The notes under the pieces were generated by a model. The model did no database searches. It saw only the letters and a program-made list of their open reading frames with translations, and was not told the DNA's origin. DNA of 5,715 nucleotides, taken from Chitinophagaceae bacterium (GTDB taxonomy: Bacteria; Bacteroidota; Bacteroidia; Chitinophagales; Chitinophagaceae). Shown here in pieces: positions 1 through 5,453 of the stretch (its first letter is position 1; each line of letters opens with the position of its first letter). The position numbers and the translations under genes are program-made. Location: NCBI GenBank assembly GCA_947459455.1, contig CANHEC010000173.1:1-5715 (forward strand), given 5' to 3'.

Positions 1-105
1 GACAACCGACAACTGCTAAATACCCTCACCGTACAGAGAGAGGGTTCGGGGCAGCGTGACACCTGAAAGCGAACGTAACTCAACCGCCATCTGCCATCTG
101 CCATC
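1..105. repeat. Direct repeat, copy 1 (137-bp period)
   Basis: Bases 1-105 match bases 138-242 at 101 of 105 positions; the differences are at 48, 49, 73 and 99. The copy begins inside a CCGACAA heptamer run (1-12), so the array probably continues left of the window. Its core (about 13-83) holds an inverted repeat ACCCTC (22-27) / GAGGGT (40-45) with a 12-base loop. It ends in three CYGCCAT heptamers (84-104). No credible protein is encoded; the short ORFs here only translate the repeats. It lies downstream of the stop codon of the FAH-like gene, so it may belong to that transcript's 3' region. Confidence 0.9.
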
Positions 106-114
106 CTTTCCCTC

Positions 115-149
115 CCGACAACCGACAACCGACAACGGACAACCGACAA
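115..149. repeat. CCGACAA heptanucleotide tandem array
   Basis: Five consecutive 7-base units at 115, 122, 129, 136 and 143. Four are CCGACAA and one (136-142) is CGGACAA. The array joins the two 137-bp repeat copies and overlaps the start of copy 2 at 138. The same heptamer opens the window at 1-12. Seven-base tandem repeats of this kind are typical of intergenic short repeats that change copy number by slippage. Confidence 0.9.
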
Positions 150-242
150 CTGCTAAATACCCTCACCGTACAGAGAGAGGGTTCCAGGCAGCGTGACACC
201 TGAAAGCGATCGTAACTCAACCGCCATCTGCCATCCGCCATC
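138..242. repeat. Direct repeat, copy 2 (137-bp period)
   Basis: Second copy of the unit that starts at base 1, offset by exactly 137 bases with four mismatches. The ACCCTC/GAGGGT inverted repeat is conserved here at 159-164 and 177-182. The copy ends 20 bases before the stop codon of the FAH-like gene (263, minus strand). The divergence between copies is low, which suggests recent duplication or homogenisation of the unit. Confidence 0.9.
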
Positions 243-248
243 TGCCAT
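221..248. repeat. CYGCCAT heptanucleotide tandem array
   Basis: Four 7-base units in a row: CCGCCAT, CTGCCAT, CCGCCAT, CTGCCAT (221-248). The corresponding place in the first repeat copy (84-104) has only three units, so the heptamer number differs between otherwise near-identical copies. On the minus strand this reads ATGGCAG/ATGGCGG and sits directly after the FAH-like gene's stop codon. Confidence 0.85.
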
Positions 249-262
249 CTCTTCTTCCCCAA

Positions 263-1273
263 CTATCCCTTCTTCTGCGCCAGAATGCTCCAGCTGCTGT
301 CTTCCGCTACTATTTCGTTCGTCAGCGTACCCAGGCCGTCTATTTGCATCTCTACCACGTCGCCGGGTTGCAGCCATTGGGGCGTGTAGTCGGGGTTGTT
401 TAGTTTGCCGGTACCGTTCAGCTCCAAAAAGCAGCCGGTGCCTACCGTGCCGCTCCCAATCACATCGCCGGGGTGCAGCGTCACACCGTAGCTGCAGCGT
501 TCTATTATTTCGGCAAAGGTCCAGTCCATATCGCCCACATTGCCTTCGCTCACGGGCACGCCGTTTACGCGGCATTTCATGGTCAGGTTCCAGCTTTTGC
601 CCACGTGGTTTTCTTTGGCCGGTATTTCGTAGGGGGCCAGTTCGTCCAGCGTCACCAGCCAGGGGCCCAGCACAGTGCTAAAGTCTTTGCCTTTGGCGGG
701 GCCCAGGTTCAGCAGCATTTCCTCCATTTGCAGGCGGCGGGCACTCATGTCGTTCATTATCATCAGGCCGGCTATGTATTGGTCGGCCTGTTCGGCCGGT
801 ATGTTGCGCCCATGGCGGTTGATCACCACCGCTACTTCCAGCTCAAAATCGAGCTGCTCAAAATGATCGGGCATGCAGTGGATGAGCCCCGGGCCCTGTA
901 TGCTGTTGTGGTTGGTAAAGTAGAAAATGGGGTACTGGTCAAACTCTGGTATCATGGGCACGCCGCGGTTGCGCCGGGCGGCGGCCACGTGCTGCCTGAA
1001 GGCGTATCCATCGCGGCAGCTGGTAGGAAACGGCACCGGCGATAGCAGCTGCAGGTCTTCATCCAGCAGCAGGCCCTTCGCCTCCGATATCGTGCCTTCC
1101 ACTATGGCCTGCTGCCCCCGCAGGGCCAGGCCTATCATTTCATCCCAATAGTTCAAAAACATGCCCATGGTATTGGGCAGGTCGGGGTGAATTTTATCCA
1201 TATTGTACAGCCGGCCCTCATGGTAAATGGCCAGTTGTTCGTGCTCGTGGTACAGATAGCTTACCAGTTTCAT
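263..1273 (-). CDS. Fumarylacetoacetase-like hydrolase (FAH family)
   Basis: This 336-residue cytoplasmic enzyme belongs to the FAA_hydrolase superfamily, whose members hydrolyse or hydrate 2-keto/1,3-diketo acids using a divalent metal. The residues of mouse fumarylacetoacetase can be matched by eye: D88 and H95 in DGYAFRQH (mouse D126, H133), E144 and E146 in DFELE (E199, E201), D175 in NDMSAR (D233), K196 in GKDF (K253) and E284 in FLELN (E364). Keeping both the catalytic His and its partner Glu favours true C-C hydrolysis, as in the last step of tyrosine/homogentisate breakdown, over the many hydratase-like relatives. The N-terminal part is shorter than in animal FAH (about 420 residues). 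The ATG at 1273 was chosen because the alternative TTG at 1300 adds only an unlikely nine-residue tail. No homogentisate-pathway neighbour is visible, so the exact substrate is inferred. The gene is divergent from the GH9 gene. Confidence 0.88.
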   Translation of the reverse strand: MKLVSYLYHEHEQLAIYHEGRLYNMDKIHPDLPNTMGMFLNYWDEMIGLALRGQQAIVEGTISEAKGLLLDEDLQLLSPVPFPTSCRDGYAFRQHVAAARRNRGVPMIPEFDQYPIFYFTNHNSIQGPGLIHCMPDHFEQLDFELEVAVVINRHGRNIPAEQADQYIAGLMIMNDMSARRLQMEEMLLNLGPAKGKDFSTVLGPWLVTLDELAPYEIPAKENHVGKSWNLTMKCRVNGVPVSEGNVGDMDWTFAEIIERCSYGVTLHPGDVIGSGTVGTGCFLELNGTGKLNNPDYTPQWLQPGDVVEMQIDGLGTLTNEIVAEDSSWSILAQKKG

Positions 1274-1381
1274 GGCATTGGTTTGGTGGGTGTTTATCAA
1301 TCGTTTTTTGGGGGCTGTCGGCAGCAGTGCAGCACCCGGCGGTAGTACGTGCCACTACGGGCTGCGCTGCGCTTCGGCCCT

Positions 1382-1464
1382 GGCCCCGGGGGCCGTGGCT
1401 GCCCCTGCGTGTCACGCAGCCCATGGGCCGCGGTGCAGGGCCCGGCAAATGTAGGGCCCGCGGC
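1382..1464. repeat. GC-rich palindrome cluster in divergent intergenic region
   Basis: The gap between the FAH-like and GH9 genes (1274-1505) has no convincing gene. Its central part, 1321-1480, is 119/160 G+C (74%) and holds successive inverted repeats: GGCCCC-G-GGGGCC (1382-1394), CTGCGTG-T-CACGCAG (1405-1419), GCCCATGGGC (1419-1428), and a pair of GGGCCC blocks (1438-1443 and 1454-1459) flanked by GCCGC (1427-1431) and GCGGC (1460-1464), which can form a bulged hairpin. It could be a REP/MITE-like intergenic element, a set of operator sites for the two divergent genes, or a structured RNA leader. The sequence alone does not decide between these. Confidence 0.6.
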
Positions 1465-1493
1465 TGTAGCGCTGCCGAACCAACGTGGCGGCT

Positions 1494-1501
1494 TACATTT
1501 C
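1494..1501 (+). promoter_or_regulatory. Possible Bacteroidota -7 box before the GH9 gene
   Basis: TACATTTC matches the Bacteroidota -7 consensus TAnnTTTG at all but the last base and lies four bases before the ATG at 1506. No clear -33 TTTG/TTG element is seen upstream, and transcription would have to start at or inside the start codon. This is a weak candidate; the true promoter may lie further upstream in the palindrome-rich region. Confidence 0.25.
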
Positions 1502-1505
1502 GGGT

Positions 1506-4067
1506 ATGAAAACTTGGCTTGCCACGCTGCTGCTTTGCCTGGGCCACCTGGCTGGCAGCACCCAAACCGTCATTCGGTACAATCAGCTGGGCTACACCTG
1601 CAGCAGCCCCAAGGTGCTGGTGCTGGGCAGTAAGCAACCCGCCTTTCGGCTGCAGCATTACAAATTGCTGGATGCCGCCACGGGCAAAACCATGCTGCAA
1701 AAAGCCAGCGCCACCGAAAAAGACTTTGGCGCCTACGGCCCCTTTGTACACAGCTACCGCATTGCCATCAGCAGCATTACCCGACCGGGCATTTACCAGC
1801 TCATCGTCAACGATAGTATCCGCAGCGGCATCATCCGCATTGGTAATGATGTGTACAAAGGCAGCGCCGATTTTTGCCTGCGCTACATGCGGCAGCAGCG
1901 CTGTGGCTTCAATCCCTTTCTTAACGACAGCTGCCACACCCACGATGGCTATAGCATTTATGGCGAAAAAGCCGGCATACCCGATGGCACCTACTTTGAT
2001 GCCGTGGGCGGCTGGCACGATGCCAGCGATTACCTGCAGTATACCACCACTACTGCCAATGCTGTGTATCACCTGCTCATGGCCTGGCGTGATCACCCGT
2101 ATGCCTTTGCCGACAGCAAACAAGCCAACGGACTGGATGGCCAAAACGGCACCCCCGATGTGCTGGACGAAGCCCGCTGGGGCCTCGACTGGCTGCTGAA
2201 AATGCACCCCAGGCCCGATGTGATGTTTGCCCAACTGGCCGATGACCGCGACCATATCAGCATGCGAATGCCGGCGCAGGATTCGCAGTATGGCCGCGGC
2301 TATCAGCGGCCCTTGTACTTCCTCACCGGCGAGCCACAAGGACTGGGCAAGTACCAAAATAAAACAGAGGGAACGACTTCGATAGCGGCGAAGTTTAGCA
2401 GTGCTTTCGCATTGGGGTCCAAAGTGCTGTCTACATTCACTACACCGTCCTACGTGTCCAATCTTTACAACAAAGCCTTTACTGCGCAAGACTATGCGCT
2501 GAAGAAGATTGGTTTTACAAACACGGCGCCTAATCGGGCTCCCTATTACTACGCTGAATCAAACTGGGCCGACGATGCACTGCTGATGAAAGCTGCATTG
2601 CTTCACACGTACGATGGTATCCCAAGAAATGAATCATTGAAGGAGGCCATGCAATACGCCGGCGCAGAAAAAATAACGCCGTGGTTAGGTGCCGATACCG
2701 CCACCCATTACCAGTGGTACCCTTTCATCAATGTGGGGATACGTGAACTAGCGAAAAAGGTATCGGAAAAACAAATGAGAGACTCCCTCATCGGCTTCTA
2801 CCGCCGGGGCATCGAAAAAGTTTGGGCCAAGGCCAAACACAATGCCTTCTACCGCGGCGTGCCGTTCATTTGGTGCAGCAATAACCTTACCACCAGTTTT
2901 GCCACACAGTGCCTGTGGTATCGCCAGCTGAGCGGCAGCATACAGTATGAAGAACTGGAGCAAGCCAATATCGACTGGTTGTTTGGCACCAACCCCTGGG
3001 GCACCAGCATGGTGTATGGCTTGCCCGCCTGGGGCGATACGCCGGTAGATCCACATTCGGCTTTTACCCACCTCAAAAACTATCCCATTGATGGTGGCCT
3101 CATTGATGGGCCGGTGTACACCTCCATTTTCAAAGGGCTCATTGGCCTGACGATGTACCAGTCCGACGAATATGCCGAATGGCAAAGCGACCTGGCTGTG
3201 TACCACGACGACTACGGCGACTACAGCACCAACGAGCCCACCATGGATGGCACAGCGAGTTTGATTTACTTGTTGTCGGCGCTGGAAAACAAACCCACCC
3301 AAACCCCTGGCATGCCCGCAGGCAGGCTTCCTAAAGGGAGGGCTTTTGAGCAGGTTGACAGTCGAACTGGTTTATCAAATCAAACAAAACAACACGGCGC
3401 CATTATTCGGGGAGATAGCACGAACAAAGCGCTGACGCTGGTATTTACCGGTCATGAATATGCCGAGGGCATGCCATTCATTTTGCAAACGCTGAAACAG
3501 GCACAGGTGAAAGCCGCCTTCTTTTTTACCGGGCATTTTGTGCGGCAGTATCCGGCGCTGGTGCGGCAGGCCGTGGCCGATGGGCACTATGTAGGCCCGC
3601 ATAGCCATGCGCATTTACTGTACGCCGATTGGAAAAACCGCGACAGCGCCCTGGTAACTAAAGCACAGTTTCAGGCCGACCTGCTGGACAACTACCGGGC
3701 GCTGGCACCCTTTGGCATCAGCCCGCAATCAGCCCCCTGGTTTTTGCCACCCTACGAATGGTACAACCAGCAAATAGCCGACTGGTGTGCCGAACTGGGC
3801 GTGCAGCTCATTTGTCACACGCCGGGCACCCTCAGCGCCGCCGACTACACTACCACAGCCGATGCCAACTACCGTAGCAGTCAGGCCATTTTGCAGTCCA
3901 TTAGTAGCAAGGCGGCAAAGCCCGACGGCCTCAATGGCTACCTGCTGCTGACCCATGTGGGTGCCGGCCCGCAGCGCCCCGACCCTCTGTGGAAGCAGTG
4001 GCCCCAGCTGCTGGCGCTGCTCAAACACTATCGGCTGCTGAGTTTAACGAAATTGTTAGCACCCTGA
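1506..4067 (+). CDS. Secreted GH9 glycosidase fused to NodB-like deacetylase
   Basis: An 853-residue exported multidomain carbohydrate-active enzyme. Residues 1 to about 19 form a signal peptide (MKTW, a leucine-rich core, then AGST). The ATG at 1506 was preferred over the GTG at 1485 because it puts this signal at the N-terminus. Residues about 20-112 resemble the Ig-like domain preceding many GH9 catalytic domains (VIRYNQLGY). Residues about 118-595 are the GH9 barrel: GGWHDASD carries the two aspartates expected for the nucleophilic water (D172, D175), and STNEPTMDG carries the expected acid glutamate (E577). The usual HxR motif reads HSA (H517, A519). After a linker (about 594-630), residues about 630-853 form a NodB-like domain of CE4 type: the metal motif HSHAH (H699, H703) and a C-terminal LTH (H817) are present, but the TFDDG motif is replaced by FTGHE and the Arg of RxPY by Leu (FLPPYEW). 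Inferred role: outer-membrane or periplasmic breakdown of beta-glucan or amino-sugar polymers; the substrate is unknown. Codon use shifts between about 2340 and 2790. Confidence 0.9.
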   Translation: MKTWLATLLLCLGHLAGSTQTVIRYNQLGYTCSSPKVLVLGSKQPAFRLQHYKLLDAATGKTMLQKASATEKDFGAYGPFVHSYRIAISSITRPGIYQLIVNDSIRSGIIRIGNDVYKGSADFCLRYMRQQRCGFNPFLNDSCHTHDGYSIYGEKAGIPDGTYFDAVGGWHDASDYLQYTTTTANAVYHLLMAWRDHPYAFADSKQANGLDGQNGTPDVLDEARWGLDWLLKMHPRPDVMFAQLADDRDHISMRMPAQDSQYGRGYQRPLYFLTGEPQGLGKYQNKTEGTTSIAAKFSSAFALGSKVLSTFTTPSYVSNLYNKAFTAQDYALKKIGFTNTAPNRAPYYYAESNWADDALLMKAALLHTYDGIPRNESLKEAMQYAGAEKITPWLGADTATHYQWYPFINVGIRELAKKVSEKQMRDSLIGFYRRGIEKVWAKAKHNAFYRGVPFIWCSNNLTTSFATQCLWYRQLSGSIQYEELEQANIDWLFGTNPWGTSMVYGLPAWGDTPVDPHSAFTHLKNYPIDGGLIDGPVYTSIFKGLIGLTMYQSDEYAEWQSDLAVYHDDYGDYSTNEPTMDGTASLIYLLSALENKPTQTPGMPAGRLPKGRAFEQVDSRTGLSNQTKQHGAIIRGDSTNKALTLVFTGHEYAEGMPFILQTLKQAQVKAAFFFTGHFVRQYPALVRQAVADGHYVGPHSHAHLLYADWKNRDSALVTKAQFQADLLDNYRALAPFGISPQSAPWFLPPYEWYNQQIADWCAELGVQLICHTPGTLSAADYTTTADANYRSSQAILQSISSKAAKPDGLNGYLLLTHVGAGPQRPDPLWKQWPQLLALLKHYRLLSLTKLLAP

Positions 4068-4105
4068 AGAGCGGCCTGATAGGCACAGGCTACCAGCGGA
4101 TGGCG

Positions 4106-4113
4106 TAAATTTG
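4106..4113 (+). promoter_or_regulatory. Bacteroidota -7 promoter box (TAAATTTG)
   Basis: TAAATTTG fits the Bacteroidota sigma-A -7 consensus TAnnTTTG exactly and ends five bases before the ATG at 4118, implying a very short or absent leader. No good -33 TTTG is visible at the expected distance. It suggests that the hydroxylase gene has its own promoter in the 50-base gap behind the GH9 gene rather than relying on read-through. Confidence 0.5.
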
Positions 4114-4117
4114 CAGC

Positions 4118-4780
4118 ATGCAATTCGAGAAGATTCACAATAAAGGACAAGCCCGCCTGTTCGAAAATCCGGTGCTGGAAGCGCTGACCAAGGCGCATCC
4201 TTTGGTGATTTGGGGCATGTACATTCCAATTATGAGCTGGCTGCTGTACCACGCCAGCACCGCGTTTGATTTCAGTACCCAAAAAGTGTGGGCCATTTGG
4301 GCCATTGGTATTTTCAGCTGGACGCTGTTTGAATACCTGGCGCATCGCTTCCTCTTTCACATGACGCCTAAGAGCGACACCGGCAAAAAGATTGCCTACA
4401 TTTTGCATGGCAATCACCACCACTACCCCCGCGATAAGCAGCGCCTGTTTATGCCGCCGGTACCCAGCCTTATTTTATCGTCGAGCATTTTTGGCCTGCA
4501 ATATCTAGCTATGGGGCCCGTCGCCTTTATGTTCTTCCCCGGCTTTTTGCTGGGCTACCTGCTGTACGGCAGCACCCACTACGCCATTCATGCCTGGAAT
4601 CCGCCCTTTCCGTGGATGAAAGCCCTCTGGCGCAATCACCACCTGCACCATTACAAAGATGAGCACCGTGGTTTTGGCGTAAGCACCACCATTTGGGACC
4701 GCGTATTTGGCACCATGTGGGATTTGAAAAAAGAAAAAGAAGACAAGGACAAAGTGAAGGAACTGATGTTTGGGAAGTAA
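4118..4780 (+). CDS. Fatty acid 2-hydroxylase-like membrane di-iron enzyme
   Basis: A 220-residue integral-membrane protein of the fatty acid hydroxylase/sterol desaturase superfamily, which activates O2 at a histidine-bound metal pair. All ten histidines of the yeast Scs7 / human FA2H pattern are present with the same spacing: H76-x4-H81 (HRFLFH), H97-x2-H100-H101 (HGNHHH), H154-x3-H158 (HYAIH) and H174-x2-H177-H178 (HHLHH). Hydrophobic stretches near 28-46, 57-75 and 116-150 fit two hairpins placing the histidines on the cytoplasmic face. The N-terminal cytochrome b5 domain of the eukaryotic enzymes is absent, so electrons must come from a separate donor. The likely reaction is alpha-hydroxylation of acyl chains in sphingolipids or related Bacteroidota lipids; this is inferred from the family. 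The C-terminus is rich in Lys and Glu. It starts 50 bases after the GH9 stop, with its own -7 box, and faces the minus-strand cluster. Confidence 0.9.
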   Translation: MQFEKIHNKGQARLFENPVLEALTKAHPLVIWGMYIPIMSWLLYHASTAFDFSTQKVWAIWAIGIFSWTLFEYLAHRFLFHMTPKSDTGKKIAYILHGNHHHYPRDKQRLFMPPVPSLILSSSIFGLQYLAMGPVAFMFFPGFLLGYLLYGSTHYAIHAWNPPFPWMKALWRNHHLHHYKDEHRGFGVSTTIWDRVFGTMWDLKKEKEDKDKVKELMFGK

Positions 4781-4791
4781 GGGGCGATATT

Positions 4792-4814
4792 GTTGATTGG
4801 TTGATTGGTGATTG
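4792..4814. repeat. Short GTTGATTG tandem repeat in convergent gap
   Basis: GTTGATTG occurs at 4792-4799 and 4800-4807, followed by a shortened GTGATTG (4808-4814). It lies in the 91-base gap (4781-4871) between the convergent hydroxylase and 104-residue-protein genes. No strong hairpin terminator is seen in this gap. Confidence 0.6.
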
Positions 4815-4871
4815 TTGAATTAGTGGAAAGGAAGTGCCGCAGTCAGTTGTTTGCTGTCAAGAGATATTTAG

Positions 4872-5186
4872 CTACCAGCGTTCATCTTCCGGAATGTTTT
4901 GATCCCCTTGCGCATGTTCGCGGCGGGATTTTATTTTTTGCAGTTGGCGCTCCAGCAGCAGGTTGGTAATAATGCCGGCCGCATCGGCTGCCGGAAAATC
5001 CTGTAGCAGGCGCCGCAGCTTTTCTTCCGATACATCTACGCGGTACAACAGCTGCAGCAGGGCATCAAAGTCCTTGTCTATCAGGTGGCTTACCGCCTGC
5101 TTCAGCTGGGTATACCAGGCTGGTGCTGCTACCACAGCCTCCTCTTTTTGTTGCAGCAGCTGGTCTATCTCATGTAGTTGTTCCAT
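4872..5186 (-). CDS. Conserved hypothetical protein, 104 residues
   Basis: A small soluble, probably all-helical protein of unknown function. There is no signal peptide or membrane segment. The most family-like stretch is residues 35-88: LIDKDFDALLQLLYRVDVSE, then KLRRLL and a basic helix with ERQLQKIKSRR. I recall similar short proteins in Bacteroidota genomes but know no assigned role. The C-terminus (about 91-104) is polar and likely disordered. The ATG at 5186 lies two bases after the stop codon of the upstream 87-residue membrane protein gene, so the two are probably co-transcribed and translationally coupled. It is the last gene of the visible three-gene cluster. Confidence 0.8.
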   Translation of the reverse strand: MEQLHEIDQLLQQKEEAVVAAPAWYTQLKQAVSHLIDKDFDALLQLLYRVDVSEEKLRRLLQDFPAADAAGIITNLLLERQLQKIKSRREHAQGDQNIPEDERW

Positions 5187-5188
5187 CT

Positions 5189-5452
5189 TCAGTTCGTTGG
5201 GTTGGAGGTGTCTTGCTTTTGTGTGCCTCCGGGTATTGTGTACTGTTCAGCTGCGGGTTTTCTTTTTGGTGTGGTCAGCCATTCAAACAGGATCGTGAAC
5301 AACAGTGCCCTCCACATGGCAGGCAGCCAAATGTTACCCTGCGGCTCATCATCTGTTAGTCGTATCAGTGCTTGAAATCCCAAACATATTAGCAGGTACA
5401 GCCCGCACCAGCACAACCATTTTTTCCAGGGCCACTGTCGCCAGTTTTTCAT
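5189..5452 (-). CDS. Small two-helix membrane protein, 87 residues
   Basis: A protein of unknown function with two predicted transmembrane helices, roughly residues 12-30 (WLCWCGLYLLICLGF and following) and 41-58 (IWLPAMWRALLFTILFEW). A short acidic loop (DDE) joins them. Basic residues before helix 1 (KNWRQWPWKK) and after helix 2 (KRK) predict that both ends face the cytoplasm. The last 25 residues are polar. The ATG at 5452 was chosen; a TTG at 5470 would add six residues and overlap the upstream gene. It starts one base after the DUF2400 gene's stop (TAG-C-ATG) and ends two bases before the next start, which supports an operon. I do not recognise a named family. Confidence 0.75.
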   Translation of the reverse strand: MKNWRQWPWKKWLCWCGLYLLICLGFQALIRLTDDEPQGNIWLPAMWRALLFTILFEWLTTPKRKPAAEQYTIPGGTQKQDTSNPTN

Positions 5453-5453
5453 G

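Noticed and set aside
1..249. Possible CRISPR array
   Set aside because: The repeated blocks are 105 bases long at a 137-base period, with low-complexity heptamers between them rather than unique spacers, and no cas gene is present.
153..681. Several open frames across the repeats and the 3' end of the FAH-like gene on both strands
   Set aside because: They consist of translated heptamer repeats and out-of-frame FAH coding sequence; none has a plausible start or domain.
1516..1540. Possible lipoprotein signal at Cys 11 of the GH9 protein
   Set aside because: The preceding residues (LLL) do not fit a lipobox and the Cys falls in the middle of the hydrophobic core; an ordinary signal peptide ending near AGST fits better.
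1519..2199. A 226-residue plus-strand frame inside the GH9 gene
   Set aside because: It is a +1 shadow rich in Pro, Ala, Cys and Trp with no family resemblance; the overlapping frame has the signal peptide and catalytic motifs.
1218..2489. A 423-residue open frame on the minus strand across the GH9 gene and the start of the FAH-like gene
   Set aside because: It is antisense to two well-supported genes, has no recognisable domain, and shows the Ala/Gly/Val/His-rich composition expected from reading GC-rich codons backwards.
2748..3302. A 184-residue minus-strand open frame within the GH9 gene
   Set aside because: It lies fully opposite conserved GH9 motifs and has no domain or signal of its own.
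4068..4117. GCCT-GAT-AGGC as a terminator behind the GH9 gene
   Set aside because: The stem is only four base pairs and has no T-run after it, so it is not convincing as an intrinsic terminator.
4963..5375. Plus-strand open frames opposite the three-gene cluster
   Set aside because: They are Ser/Cys-rich antisense shadows, while the minus-strand frames show family resemblance, sensible membrane topology and tight operon spacing.
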